A DNA stretch of 58,098 nucleotides from Candidatus Ferrigenium altingense (GTDB lineage Bacteria; Pseudomonadota; Gammaproteobacteria; Burkholderiales; Gallionellaceae), in contig JAHRYS010000007.1 in the NCBI GenBank assembly GCA_020621985.1, forward strand, positions 1 through 58,098. The letters are read 5' to 3'. The stretch's first letter is position 1. Every line of letters begins with the position of its first letter. Shown in pieces: positions 1-9,078 of this stretch. Both the position numbers and the translations under genes were made by a program. A model generated the notes under the pieces. That model worked only from the letters and a program-made list of their open reading frames with translations. It was not told the origin of the DNA and searched no databases.

Positions 1-816
1 ATTTATGCGGTGGGCGATGTGCAGGGTTGTTATGCCGAACTTCAGCAGTTGCTGGAGCAGGTGCGCTTCGACCCGGCGCAGGACCAGCTCTGGCTGGTCG
101 GCGACCTGGTAAACCGCGGGCCGGGTTCGCTGGAGGTATTGCGGTTGGTCAAATCGCTGGGCGACAGCGCGATCACCGTGCTCGGCAACCACGACCTGCA
201 CCTGCTCGCGGTCGCTGAAGGCGTCGCGGAACTGCACCGCACCGACACGCTGGATGAGATACTCAATGCGCCGGATCGCGGCGAACTGCTGCTTTGGCTG
301 CGCAGCCAGCGCCTGCTGCATGCGCAGGACGGCTACGTGCTCGTCCACGCCGGGCTGCTGCCGCAATGGAGTGTGGCGCAGGCCGGGAGCCTGGCGCGCG
401 AAGTCGAAGCCGCGCTGCGCGCCGACGATTACGCCGCCTTCCTCGCACGCATGTACGGCAACGCCCCGCACAACTGGGACGACGGGCTGACCGGCCACAA
501 GCGCCTGCGCGTCATCGTCAACGCCTTCACCCGCATGCGCATCTGCACGGCAGAGGGCGAGATGGAATTCAGGTTCAAGGGCGAGGTGGAGCACATTCCG
601 CCCGGCTACCTGCCGTGGTTCGACGTGCCCAATCGCGCCAGCGCCGATTCAACGGTGATCTTCGGCCACTGGTCGGCGCTCGGCCTGCTGCAAAGAAAAA
701 ATGTCATCGCGCTCGACACCGGCTGCCTGTGGGGCGGCCCGATGAGCGCCGTCCGGCTGGACGACCGCCACCTGTTCCAGGCGGCCTGCAACAACCCGGT
801 GGCGAAGCATTGGTGA
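1..816 (+). CDS. apaH: Bis(5'-nucleosyl)-tetraphosphatase, symmetrical (5' end cut by window)
   Basis: Hydrolyses diadenosine tetraphosphate (Ap4A) to two ADP in the cytoplasm; it belongs to the PPP metallophosphatase family. The frame is open from base 1, reading [11 protein letters not shown], so only a few N-terminal residues are missing. Metal-binding motifs of the family are all present: [14 protein letters not shown] and GNHDLH in the first 70 residues, then VHAGLLPQW. The visible 271 residues agree with the usual length of about 280. The stop at 814-816 is followed by 79 bp before the DUF4365 gene, which looks like an unrelated insertion rather than an operon partner. Confidence 0.95.
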   Translation: MYAVGDVQGCYAELQQLLEQVRFDPAQDQLWLVGDLVNRGPGSLEVLRLVKSLGDSAITVLGNHDLHLLAVAEGVAELHRTDTLDEILNAPDRGELLLWLRSQRLLHAQDGYVLVHAGLLPQWSVAQAGSLAREVEAALRADDYAAFLARMYGNAPHNWDDGLTGHKRLRVIVNAFTRMRICTAEGEMEFRFKGEVEHIPPGYLPWFDVPNRASADSTVIFGHWSALGLLQRKNVIALDTGCLWGGPMSAVRLDDRHLFQAACNNPVAKHW

Positions 817-883
817 TGGCTGTTAAAGTCTTCGCTGCAAGAAAAACTGCGCTGGCATGTTCGGCGTTTTCACCGTCTACTTT

Positions 884-892
884 ACGTTATGC
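884..892 (+). other. Right-end half of an attC-like site (cassette 5' boundary)
   Basis: The stretch around TACTTTACGTTATGC ends in GTTATGC (886-892), resembling the R' end of an integron attC site (consensus GTTRRRY, here with one misfit). It resembles the right half of the clear attC-like site at 57990-58052 (TTACTTTTACGTTG). Its exact complement, GCATAAC, occurs at 1916-1922 after the next gene. I see no matching left arm upstream, so only the cassette-side half remains. Confidence 0.45.
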
Positions 893-895
893 ATT

Positions 896-1921
896 ATGAG
901 CAATGGTTTCCCACAATTCGCACGGTCTGCGCAACAAGGTGAGCGCGGCGTCAACGTTGTCTCGCGAATAATCAACGAGACTTTCGGTTGGCTCTTCAAG
1001 CGGAATCATCAAGAGCACGACTTTGGGATAGACGGCCAGATCGAGGTCATTACACCAACAGGCTTGGTTACTGGACAGATACTTGCCGTGCAGATCAAGT
1101 ACGGGAAATCGTTCTTTCGTGAAAAGAACAAGTGGGGATACCTCTACCGAGGTGAACTGAAGCACTTCAACTATCTGTCGAACTATCCTGTCCCCGTTCT
1201 GATAGTAATTTGTCACCCAGAATCTGAGGAGTGTTATTGGGTCAGATTTAAGCCAGAGCAGGCGCAAACCACGGACGCTGGCTGGAAGATCACGATTCCT
1301 TTTGAGAACAAGCTAAACGAGGCCAAAGGTGTAATAGAGGAAATTCTTCCTCCACTACAAGACAGTCTCTCAGATTTGCAAGCTTACTGGGCAATCAACA
1401 ACATGATGGTTGAGTCATCCTACATACACTTTATCATCGATAAACTTGAAGTGAAGGCTCTTGATGCAACACGCCCAAGGGAATTTTTTGACCGCCTTCG
1501 GACAACAAAGGAGCTGGCTTACCAATGCCAAGGGAAGGTTGAGATTAGCTTCCACGGCTATGATCATGACGCACGCGAACTCTTCGAGATTGAGGAGGTA
1601 CGCAAATATGCCCCAGTGCTTGATGCTGCACTTCCGGAGCTTTTTTTCTTCGTTCGAACCGTAAATCCCACCTACACTCTCAAGATACTTGCCCTCTGCC
1701 AAACACACGTCAGTTTGCCTGATGGCCGTTCTACTCGTGAAGTAACGCACAAAGTAGTCTACGACACGGACAAGGTTGGGGAATTTCTCATGCGACATTG
1801 GCCGGGTCTTAATGAAATGACAGAGTGGCTTTCCATGTCGATCGAAGAAAATAAGAAGATTTCGTTCGACGTAGCCCGATGCCTCGGGCTACAGGCTTCG
1901 GCAGAGGTAAATGATGCATAA
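896..1921 (+). CDS. DUF4365 protein, nuclease-like fold predicted, in a cassette-like setting
   Basis: A 341-residue cytoplasmic protein whose first 150 residues match the DUF4365 pattern: RIINETFGWLFKRNHQEHD, then DFGIDGQIEV and AVQIKYGKS. The acidic and QxK residues resemble a PD-(D/E)xK nuclease core; that assignment is by family resemblance. The remaining 190 residues I do not recognise. I chose ATG 896 rather than 857 because MSNGFPQFARSAQQGERGV gives a typical family N-terminus and the ATG lies just after the GTTATGC boundary, as in integron cassettes. The stop codon TAA (1919-1921) lies inside GCATAAC, also typical of cassettes. Codon use is more AT-rich than in the neighbours. A role in defence against foreign DNA is possible but not shown. 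Confidence 0.75.
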   Translation: MSNGFPQFARSAQQGERGVNVVSRIINETFGWLFKRNHQEHDFGIDGQIEVITPTGLVTGQILAVQIKYGKSFFREKNKWGYLYRGELKHFNYLSNYPVPVLIVICHPESEECYWVRFKPEQAQTTDAGWKITIPFENKLNEAKGVIEEILPPLQDSLSDLQAYWAINNMMVESSYIHFIIDKLEVKALDATRPREFFDRLRTTKELAYQCQGKVEISFHGYDHDARELFEIEEVRKYAPVLDAALPELFFFVRTVNPTYTLKILALCQTHVSLPDGRSTREVTHKVVYDTDKVGEFLMRHWPGLNEMTEWLSMSIEENKKISFDVARCLGLQASAEVNDA

Positions 1922-1982
1922 CCCGGCAGTCAACCATGCCTGCGCGAAAAGCCGAACAGGCCGGTGAATTCAAATGTCGGCA
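1916..1982 (+). other. attC-like site, degenerate right half (cassette 3' boundary)
   Basis: Starts with GCATAACCCGGCAGTCAA, which shares AACCCGGCAGTCAA with the attC-like site at 57990. A hairpin can form from GCCTG and CAGGC around a CGCGAAAAGCC loop, with ACC/GGT outside. No good GTTRRRY end follows; the nearest is GTCGGCA near 1975. The site looks decayed or rearranged on its right side. Together with the GTTATGC at 886 it brackets the DUF4365 gene. Confidence 0.5.
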
Positions 1983-2089
1983 AGTTTTTTCATCAGTCAG
2001 CCTCCGCCAGCAACCCCTACATCATTTCTTCCGCCTGCCTTGCATAACCGCCGAACCGGTCGCCGCTGAAATGGCCGGCCAATCCGTCA

Positions 2090-2569
2090 TCAGGGTTTGG
2101 GGGCGTCTTTCGGCGTGTCTGTGGCAACTGCCGGCTCGACGCGCACTTCGCCTCGCTTGCGCACCACGCGCACGCGGTCGCCGACCTTGAATGCATCCGG
2201 CTTGCCGGGCTGCATCACGTAAGTGCTTTTGCCCTCCTCGCCATCCAGCTTGACCCAGATTTCCAGGCCGGGTTTGGTGGCGATATCGGATTGCTGGCCG
2301 AGCGTGCCGCCGAGCACGGTGCCGAGTATCGAGCCGACTGCCGCGCCGCGTCCGTCGCCGGAACTGGCTCCGCCGACCTGGCCGAAGACGCTGCCGAGGG
2401 TAGCGCCGCCGGCAGTGCTGGCATCCAGCTCGATCGGGGTGACGCTTTCGACCACGCCCAGCTTGATGACGGCGACATTGGCGTCGCTACCGGCATTGCC
2501 GATGCCGCCCTGCCGATCGCTGGCGCAGCCGGTCAGCAGCAGGGTGACGATAAGCAGAACGGTACGCAT
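2090..2569 (-). CDS. Glycine-zipper outer-membrane lipoprotein, SlyB/Pcp-like
   Basis: A 159-residue precursor with a short signal peptide and lipobox LLTGC (Cys15), so it should be lipid-anchored, probably in the outer membrane. Residues about 52-90 are a glycine-rich GxxxG segment of the glycine-zipper 2TM type (LGSVFGQVGG, VGSILGTVLGG). The C-terminal part is a small beta-rich region seen in SlyB relatives (VGDRVRVVRKRG), ending in a Pro/Lys/Thr-rich tail. It starts three bases after the kinase gene upstream on the same strand, so the two are probably cotranscribed. A paralogue lies at 7954-8409. Function of the family is linked to envelope integrity; nothing here points to a specific partner. 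Confidence 0.8.
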   Translation of the reverse strand: MRTVLLIVTLLLTGCASDRQGGIGNAGSDANVAVIKLGVVESVTPIELDASTAGGATLGSVFGQVGGASSGDGRGAAVGSILGTVLGGTLGQQSDIATKPGLEIWVKLDGEEGKSTYVMQPGKPDAFKVGDRVRVVRKRGEVRVEPAVATDTPKDAPKP

Positions 2570-2572
2570 GGT

Positions 2573-3511
2573 TTACAGCGGCACGGCAAAACCGAAGTGT
2601 TGCTGGAACTGTGCCTTCAGTTCGTCGCGGGTCGGCGCGTGGTTCTGTCCGCCCCGGCTGGCGATCTTGAGCGTGCCGAGCAGCGAGGCCAGCCGTCCGG
2701 TGGTCTCCCAGTCCCAGCCCTGCTGGATGCCGTGCAACAGGCCGGCGCGATAGGCGTCGCCGCAGCCGGTCGGGTCGAGCAGCGCAGCGGGTTTGGCGCA
2801 GGGGATCGCAATTTCCCTGCCGTCGGCGTAAATGATCGAGCCTTGCGCGCCGAGGGTCACGATGAAGGCGCGCGTCGATTTGGCGAGCTCCTCGATCTTC
2901 TTGCCGGTCTTGTCCTGCAACAGCTGCGCCTCGTAGTCGTTCACCGTCACATAGTCGGCCTGCTCGACAAAGCGCAGCAGCTCGTCGCCGCCGAACATCG
3001 GCATGCCCTGGCCCGGATCGAACACCCAGGGAATGCCCGCTTCGTGGAATTCGCGCGCGTGCTGCAACATCCCTTCGCGTCCGTCCGGCGAGACGATGCC
3101 GAGGCTGATGTCCGTTGCGTCGCCGACATGATTCTGCTCGGAAAAACTCATCGCGCCGGGATGGAACGCGGTGATCTGGTTATCGTCCAGATCGGTGGTG
3201 ATGAATGCCTGCCCGGTGTAGCTGTCCGGCACATGGCGGATGTGCTGCTGCGAAATACCGAGTTTTTCCAGGCGCACCGCATAGCTGGCAAAGTCGTCCC
3301 CCACCGTCGCCATGATCAATGGCTGGGCGCCGAGCAGCTTCAGGTTATACGCGATGTTGCCCGCGCAGCCGCCGAATTCGCGGCGCATCTCCGGCACCAG
3401 AAACGCCACGTTCAGGATGTGAATCTTCTCGGGCAGAATGTGCTTCTTGAATTGATCCTGAAACACCATGATGGTGTCGTAGGCCATCGAACCGCAAATC
3501 AGTGTGTGCAT
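2573..3511 (-). CDS. PfkB-family carbohydrate kinase, adenosine-kinase-like
   Basis: A 312-residue cytoplasmic kinase of the ribokinase/PfkB family, which phosphorylates a sugar or nucleoside hydroxyl with ATP. Both signatures are visible: the glycine-rich FGGCAGNIAYNL near residue 48, and DPTGCGDAYRAGLL near residue 250 with the catalytic Asp of GxGD. The N-terminus MHTLICGSMAYDTIM resembles bacterial adenosine-kinase-like members rather than phosphofructokinases, but substrate cannot be fixed from sequence. An AAGG ribosome site lies 7 bases before the ATG. The promoter must lie in the 115-bp region shared divergently with the permease gene. The lipoprotein gene follows after 3 bp. Confidence 0.85.
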   Translation of the reverse strand: MHTLICGSMAYDTIMVFQDQFKKHILPEKIHILNVAFLVPEMRREFGGCAGNIAYNLKLLGAQPLIMATVGDDFASYAVRLEKLGISQQHIRHVPDSYTGQAFITTDLDDNQITAFHPGAMSFSEQNHVGDATDISLGIVSPDGREGMLQHAREFHEAGIPWVFDPGQGMPMFGGDELLRFVEQADYVTVNDYEAQLLQDKTGKKIEELAKSTRAFIVTLGAQGSIIYADGREIAIPCAKPAALLDPTGCGDAYRAGLLHGIQQGWDWETTGRLASLLGTLKIASRGGQNHAPTRDELKAQFQQHFGFAVPL

Positions 3512-3626
3512 CGCAAAACCTTGCTGGATTGAGAGGCACGAATTGTATCATTTGGCTGGCGGTTGTTTGCTGCGGCGAACGGCGCGATGGTGCATAATCC
3601 CGCCACAAAAATACAGGGAGAGCCTT

Positions 3627-5039
3627 ATGCCGTTGCCGATATTCCGCACCAAACCGATCAATGCCAATGACCCTGCCTGCGATACCGGCCTGAAGAAATG
3701 CCTGACGGCGTTCGATCTCACGCTGCTCGGCATCGGCGCGATCATCGGTACCGGCATCTTCGTGCTGACCGGCATCGCCGCAGCCAACCAGGCCGGCCCG
3801 GCGGTGGTGCTGTCGTTCGTCATCTCCGGCGTCGCCTGCGCCTTCGCCGCGCTGGCTTACGCGGAGCTGGCCGCTGCCGTGGGCGGATGCGGCAGCGCTT
3901 ACGGCTACAGCTATGTCGCCTTCGGCGAGATCGTCGCGTGGGTGATCGGCTGGATCTTGCTGCTGGAATACAGCGTGTCGGTGGCGGCGGTCGCCAACGG
4001 CTGGTCGGGTTATTTCAACAACGCGCTTTCCGCGATGGGCATGGGGTTGCCGGACATGCTCACCAAAGCGCCGGAGCTGGGCGGCATCATCAACCTTCCC
4101 GCTGCCGCCATCATCCTGATCCTGATGGGGCTGCTGATCGTCGGCATCAAGCAGAGCGCGCAACTCAACACCGCGATGGTTTTCGTCAAGGTGCTGGCCA
4201 TTGCCGTGTTCGTCGGCATCGCCGCATTCAACGTCGATCCGGCCAACTGGCAGCCGTTCATGCCCTACGGCTGGTTCAACACCCTGCCCGACGGCAAGAC
4301 CACCGGCGTGCTCGCGGGGGCATCGCTGGTGTTCTTCGCCTATGTCGGTTTCGATGCCGTCTCGACGGCGGTGGAAGAAGCCAAAGACCCGCAGCGCGAC
4401 GTGCCGGTCGGCATCATCGCCTCGCTCGCGTTCTGCACCGTGATCTACATCATCGTGTCCGGCCTGCTGACCGGCATCGTGCCCTACACCGAACTCGGCG
4501 TTTCCTCGCCGGTCTCCCATGCGCTGCAACTGCTCGGCTACAAGTGGGCATCGGCGCTGGTTGCGACCGGCGTCATCGCGGGGCTGACCACCGTGATGCT
4601 GGTGCTTTACTACGGACTCACCCGCATCATCCTGGCGATGTCGCGCGACGGCCTGCTCTCGCCGTTCCTGTCCAAGGTCAACCAGGGCACGCAAACCCCG
4701 GTGCGCGTCATCGTCATCACCGGCATCATCATGTCGCTCGCCGCCGGAATGTTCCCGCTCGGCGCGCTGGCTGAGCTGGTCAACATCGGCACGCTGGCAG
4801 CCTTCGTGCTGGTCTGCCTCGGCGTCATCGTGATGCGCATACGCCATCCGAACCTGCCGCGCCCGTTCAGGAACCCGTTCGGCCACCTGTTCCCGATACT
4901 CGGCATGATTTCCTGCGCGGGATTGATGGCCTTCCTGCCCGCCCAGACCTGGCTGCGTTTCCTCGTCTGGCTGAGCCTCGGCCTGATTGTCTATTTCACC
5001 TATTCCATCCGCCACAGCAAACTGGCGGCGCGCGACTGA
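3627..5039 (+). CDS. APC-family amino-acid permease, cationic amino acid transporter type
   Basis: A 470-residue inner-membrane transporter with about 12 hydrophobic segments. The signature of the amino acid/polyamine/organocation family is clear in the first helix (GIGAIIGTGIFVLTG), followed by AYAELAAAVGGCGSAYGY in helix 3 and VFFAYVGFDAVSTAVEEAKDP in helix 6, as in the YhdG/YfnA-like cationic amino acid subgroup. ATG 3627 is preceded by AGGGAG at a good distance; an upstream in-frame ATG at 3504 lies inside the divergent kinase gene and gives an unconserved extension. Substrate is uncertain. It converges on the P-type ATPase gene with only 4 bp between the stops. Confidence 0.88.
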   Translation: MPLPIFRTKPINANDPACDTGLKKCLTAFDLTLLGIGAIIGTGIFVLTGIAAANQAGPAVVLSFVISGVACAFAALAYAELAAAVGGCGSAYGYSYVAFGEIVAWVIGWILLLEYSVSVAAVANGWSGYFNNALSAMGMGLPDMLTKAPELGGIINLPAAAIILILMGLLIVGIKQSAQLNTAMVFVKVLAIAVFVGIAAFNVDPANWQPFMPYGWFNTLPDGKTTGVLAGASLVFFAYVGFDAVSTAVEEAKDPQRDVPVGIIASLAFCTVIYIIVSGLLTGIVPYTELGVSSPVSHALQLLGYKWASALVATGVIAGLTTVMLVLYYGLTRIILAMSRDGLLSPFLSKVNQGTQTPVRVIVITGIIMSLAAGMFPLGALAELVNIGTLAAFVLVCLGVIVMRIRHPNLPRPFRNPFGHLFPILGMISCAGLMAFLPAQTWLRFLVWLSLGLIVYFTYSIRHSKLAARD

Positions 5040-5043
5040 AAAA

Positions 5044-7752
5044 CTATTGCCTGCGCCTCAGCCACGCCTTCTCGATTTCAACCGCCGCGAACAGCACCGC
5101 GCCAAACAGGAAAATGCGCCACCATGCCACGGCATCGATGGCGGTGGTGCCGAACAGTTGCTGGAACAGCGGTGCGTAGGTGAACAGCGCTTGCAGCGCT
5201 ACCACGGCGAATACCGAGATCAGTACCGGACGCGACTCGGCGAAGCTGCGCAGGCTGTAAGACGGCGCGAGCAGGAAGCGGCAGTTGAACAGGTAGAAGA
5301 TTTCGCCCATCACCAGCGCGTTCACCGCGACCGTGCGTGCCGCCTCGATGCTTTCGCCGCGTGCCTGCTCCCACAGGAAAAATCCCAGCGCGCCGGCCAC
5401 CACCAGGCAGGACACGAAAAACACGCGCCATAACAGGAAGGCATTGAGCAGCGGCTCCGCCGGGTCGCGCGGCGGGCGGCTCATCACGCCCGCTTCGGAA
5501 GGTTCGAAAGCCAGCGCCAGCGACAGAGTGACGGCGGTGACCATGTTCACCCACAGGATCTGCACCGGCGTGATCGGCAAGGTCAGGCCGAGGAAGATCG
5601 CCGCGACGATGACCATCGCCTCGCCGCCGTTGGTCGGCAGGACGAATACGAGGGATTTTCTCAGGTTGTCGTAGACGGTGCGCCCCTCTTCCACCGCGGC
5701 GGCGATCGAGGCGAAGTTGTCGTCGGCCAGCACCATCTCGGCGGCCTCCTTCGCCGCCTCGGTGCCCTTGCGCCCCATCGCCACGCCGACATCGGCGCGC
5801 TTCAGCGCGGGCGCATCGTTCACGCCGTCGCCGGTCATCGCCACCACTTCGCCGTTGGCCTGCAACGCCCGCACCAGCGCGAGCTTGTGCTCCGGGCTGG
5901 CGCGGGCAAAGATGTCGGCCCCGGTTACCGCGACGCGCAATGCGGCCGCATCCATTTGCTCTATTTCCGCGCCGGTCAGCGCGCCGTCCGCCGTCAGGCC
6001 GAAGCGCGCGCCGATGGCGCACGCGGTGTCGAGATGGTCGCCGGTGATCATCTTCACCGCGATGCCTGCCGCACGGCAGCGTGCTACGGCACGGATCGCC
6101 TCGTCGCGCGGCGGGTCGCCGATGCCGAACACGCCGAGCAGGGAGAATCCGCTCTGCACATCTTCCAGGCTGAGTGCGTGATGCTCATCGGCGGTCGGGC
6201 GCATCGCCACGGCAAGCAGGCGCAGCCCTTTTCGTGCCGCATCCTGCATGGTCTGCTGCCAGTCACTGAAGCGCAGCGGGCGGTCCTCGCCGTTGGCGCG
6301 CTCGAACTGGCAAACTTCCAGCACTTGTTCCGGTGCGCCCTTGAGAAAGATGAAGGCATGCCCTTCGAGATCGTGGTGCAGCGTGGCCATAAAACGGTGC
6401 TGCGATTCGAACGGGATCAGGTCGGTGCGGCGCAGCGCCTCGCGCTCGAAGGCGATGTCGAGCCCGGTCTTGGCGGCCAGCGTGAGCAGTGCGCCTTCGG
6501 TGGGGTCGCCTCCCAGCGTCCATTCGTTGCCGCTGCGATGCAGTTCCGCGTCGTTGCACAGCAGTGCGGCGCGCCCCAGTTCGATCAGTTCGGGATGGTC
6601 CTCGATGAACACCTCGCGTTCCGCGACGGAGAAACCGCCATGCGGCGAATAACCGTTGCCGCTGACCTCGAACATGCAGTCGGCGGTGAGAATGCGCTGC
6701 ACGGTCATCTCGTTCCGGGTCAGCGTGCCGGTTTTGTCCGAGCAGATCACCGTCACCGAGCCGAGCGTCTCCACCGCAGGCAGTCGGCGGATGATCGCGT
6801 TGCGCTTTGCCATGCGCTGCACACCGATCGCCAGCGTGATGGTCATGATCGCGGGCAGCCCTTCCGGGATCGCCGCGACCGCCAGACCGACCGCAGCGAA
6901 GAACATTTCCGGCCAGTCGTAGCCGCGCACCCACACGCCGAAGGAAAAGGTCAGCGCGGCCAGCAGCAGGATGACGCCAGTCAGTTGCTGACTGAAGCGC
7001 GCCATCTGGCGCAACAGCGGCGTTTCCAGTGTGTCCACGGACGCGATCATGCCGCTGATGCGGCCGATCTCGGTCGCCGCGCCGGTGGCGACCACCACGC
7101 CGCGCGCCTGGCCGTACACCACGAGCGTCCCGGAGTAAGCCATGCAACGGCGGTCGCCGGTCACGGCATGCGCATCCACTGCCGCAACGTCCTTTTCCAC
7201 CGGCTCGGATTCGCCGGTCAGCACGGCCTCCTCGACGCGCAACCGGCGCGTCTCGATCAGGCGCAGGTCGGCGGGTATCTTGTCGCCGGATGACAGCAGC
7301 ACGATGTCGCCGATCACCACCTGCTCTGCCGGAATCTCGCGCCGCTGTCCGCCGCGCAGCACCATCGCATTCGGCGACAGCATGTTGCGGATCGCATCCA
7401 GCGCGCGCTCCGCCTTGCCTTCCTGGATCACGCCGATGATGGCGTTGATCAGCACCACGCCGACGATCACGCCGCAGTCCACCCAGTGGGCGAGCAGCGC
7501 GGTAATCAGCGCGGAGGCCAGCAATACATAGATCAGCACGTTGTGGAACTGGCGCGCGAAGCGCATCGGCAAGCTGTCACCTTTGGCGGCAGGCAGGCGG
7601 TTCGGGCCGTATTGCTGCAAGCGTTGTGCCGCTTCGTCCGGTGACAGTCCGGCATGATCCGCAGCCAGCGCGCGCAACACTTCCTGCGCCGGCAGGCTGT
7701 GCCAGTTGGCGGAATGTTCGGGATGCGCGATGGGGTCTATGGTTTTGTTCAT
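5044..7752 (-). CDS. P-type ATPase, type II cation pump (calcium-ATPase-like)
   Basis: A 902-residue inner-membrane pump that would export or import a cation at the cost of ATP. Seen in order: an N-terminal cation-ATPase domain, LTGES in the actuator domain, helix-4 PEGLPA, phosphorylation motif SDKTGTLT, a nucleotide-binding domain, TGDGVNDAPALKRADVG in the P domain and a C-terminal group of helices. Helix 5 keeps NGGEA, but helix 6 reads WVNMVTAV where SERCA-type pumps have NLVTDG, so one calcium-ligand Asp is Ala. Ion specificity is therefore open. ATG 7752 is chosen over GTG 7758 because GAGG lies 6 bases before it. It appears to be transcribed alone. Confidence 0.9.
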   Translation of the reverse strand: MNKTIDPIAHPEHSANWHSLPAQEVLRALAADHAGLSPDEAAQRLQQYGPNRLPAAKGDSLPMRFARQFHNVLIYVLLASALITALLAHWVDCGVIVGVVLINAIIGVIQEGKAERALDAIRNMLSPNAMVLRGGQRREIPAEQVVIGDIVLLSSGDKIPADLRLIETRRLRVEEAVLTGESEPVEKDVAAVDAHAVTGDRRCMAYSGTLVVYGQARGVVVATGAATEIGRISGMIASVDTLETPLLRQMARFSQQLTGVILLLAALTFSFGVWVRGYDWPEMFFAAVGLAVAAIPEGLPAIMTITLAIGVQRMAKRNAIIRRLPAVETLGSVTVICSDKTGTLTRNEMTVQRILTADCMFEVSGNGYSPHGGFSVAEREVFIEDHPELIELGRAALLCNDAELHRSGNEWTLGGDPTEGALLTLAAKTGLDIAFEREALRRTDLIPFESQHRFMATLHHDLEGHAFIFLKGAPEQVLEVCQFERANGEDRPLRFSDWQQTMQDAARKGLRLLAVAMRPTADEHHALSLEDVQSGFSLLGVFGIGDPPRDEAIRAVARCRAAGIAVKMITGDHLDTACAIGARFGLTADGALTGAEIEQMDAAALRVAVTGADIFARASPEHKLALVRALQANGEVVAMTGDGVNDAPALKRADVGVAMGRKGTEAAKEAAEMVLADDNFASIAAAVEEGRTVYDNLRKSLVFVLPTNGGEAMVIVAAIFLGLTLPITPVQILWVNMVTAVTLSLALAFEPSEAGVMSRPPRDPAEPLLNAFLLWRVFFVSCLVVAGALGFFLWEQARGESIEAARTVAVNALVMGEIFYLFNCRFLLAPSYSLRSFAESRPVLISVFAVVALQALFTYAPLFQQLFGTTAIDAVAWWRIFLFGAVLFAAVEIEKAWLRRRQ

Positions 7753-7953
7753 TCCCACCCTCGAAGCTGATGCGGTGAACAGATCAAATGGTGGTACGTG
7801 CCAGGCGGCACTTTTCCACCTTGCCGCTATTATGGGCGCGCTGCAGGAGATTGCGCCTTATTGAACTGCTAAATCAAAAGTTAAATATCGGGTGCATGGA
7901 ATGCGCCCCGTCAGGTTATTGATGTTTTAAAAAAGCAATCGGAATGACCCCGC

Positions 7954-8409
7954 TTAATGGCTGATACGCGTCACACCGCTGCCCGTCAGTATGCGCACCC
8001 TGTCGCCGGGCTGGAATTTCTCATCGCCCGCCTGGGTTACCGCGATCAGTTTGCCGTCATCAAATTTGACGGTGATTTCCGTGGCGGTTTGGCGGGTCGC
8101 GCCTTCTTCGATGGCAGAACCTGCCACTCCTCCCGCCACAGCGCCCAGTACGGCGCCTACCGAGCTGCCTTTGCCGCCGCCGACATTGCTGCCTCCGATG
8201 CCGCCTACTATTGCTCCCGCTGCCGTGCCGACGGACGATTTGGTGCCTTCGATCAGCACCTCGCGCACGCTTTCCACGGTGGCCATGCGCACATCCTCGA
8301 CCTGCCGTGCTTGGTCGCGGGTGTAGGTCGAACCGGACATCCCGGAAGCGCAGCCCGTGAGGGCGGCGGCAACCAGCAGCAGGGCAGTCTTATTTCTGAG
8401 GTTAAGCAT
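7954..8409 (-). CDS. Glycine-zipper outer-membrane lipoprotein, SlyB-like
   Basis: A 151-residue lipoprotein precursor. A basic N-terminus and hydrophobic stretch end in the lipobox ALTGC (Cys20). Residues about 58-102 form a glycine-zipper 2TM segment (TAAGAIVGGIGGSNVGGG, VGAVLGAVAGGVAGSAIEEG), and the C-terminus has the SlyB-like GDRVRILTGSG. It is clearly related to the lipoprotein at 2090-2569 but better conserved as SlyB. It is divergent from the sigma-factor gene, with 142 bp between them, and separated from the ATPase gene by about 200 bp with no other gene. Confidence 0.85.
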   Translation of the reverse strand: MLNLRNKTALLLVAAALTGCASGMSGSTYTRDQARQVEDVRMATVESVREVLIEGTKSSVGTAAGAIVGGIGGSNVGGGKGSSVGAVLGAVAGGVAGSAIEEGATRQTATEITVKFDDGKLIAVTQAGDEKFQPGDRVRILTGSGVTRISH

Positions 8410-8551
8410 GCAAATTCCTTTTATTGGTGCAATGCGCTTTCGATCTGACGAATTGCCAAATCCTGCGGCAGTATACGCCCTGCGGCAATATGCCGCAGAG
8501 TTGCCGCGCGTTTTTTTGCTATCTTACAAAAAAATCGAAGAGCCCTGTTTC

Positions 8552-9076
8552 ATGCGCGACAACGAATCCATTTCCAGCATGTATGCGGATCATATTCTTG
8601 ATCTGCGCGCCTATCTCGTCAGGAAAGTAGCCTGCCGCGAAACGGCGTGCGATCTGGCGCAGGAAACTTTCCTCAGGGTGATCTCGGCCGATCTTGGCTG
8701 GGCAATCCGCGATCCGCGGGCATTGCTGTTTCGCATCGCAAAGAACCTTGCCATCGACCACTATCGCGCCCATGCGCTGTTGCGCGGGAAGTGCGACGAT
8801 CTGGCCGAATGTGAAGAACTTCCTTCCGGGTTGCCTGGGCCGGAGCAGATTGTTTTCAGCAGGCAGATGCTGGAGCGGCTGTGCCGCGCCATCGAGACGC
8901 TGCCGCCACAGTGTCGGAAGATTTTCCTCCTGCACAAGTTCGAAGGCCAGTCGCACGCCGAGATCGCGGCCGGCTACGGCATCACCCGCAACGCTGTGGA
9001 GAAGCACCTGGTTCGTGCGCTCGTGCATTTGCGTAAACACTGTGCTGAATTCTTTTCATCGCGCTCTTTCAGTTAA
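8552..9076 (+). CDS. ECF RNA polymerase sigma factor, FecI-like
   Basis: A 174-residue sigma factor of the iron-starvation (FecI) type. Region 2 is visible as CDLAQETFLRVI and DPRALLFRIAKNLAIDHYR, and region 4 as LPPQCRKIFLLHKFEGQSH followed by a helix-turn-helix (EIAAGYGITRNAVEKHL). ATG 8552 gives the normal family length; the frame is open further upstream but that sequence runs into the divergent lipoprotein gene. The anti-sigma gene follows after 2 bp and the receptor gene 180 bp later, the standard order of a cell-surface signalling set. It should direct transcription of the receptor gene when an outer-membrane signal is received. Confidence 0.92.
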   Translation: MRDNESISSMYADHILDLRAYLVRKVACRETACDLAQETFLRVISADLGWAIRDPRALLFRIAKNLAIDHYRAHALLRGKCDDLAECEELPSGLPGPEQIVFSRQMLERLCRAIETLPPQCRKIFLLHKFEGQSHAEIAAGYGITRNAVEKHLVRALVHLRKHCAEFFSSRSFS

Positions 9077-9078
9077 CC

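Noticed and set aside
3345..5015. Long minus-strand open frame opposite the amino-acid permease
   Set aside because: Its translation is rich in Asp, Gln, His and Arg without hydrophobic cores, as expected for the reverse of a GC-rich membrane-protein gene; the plus-strand permease has family motifs.
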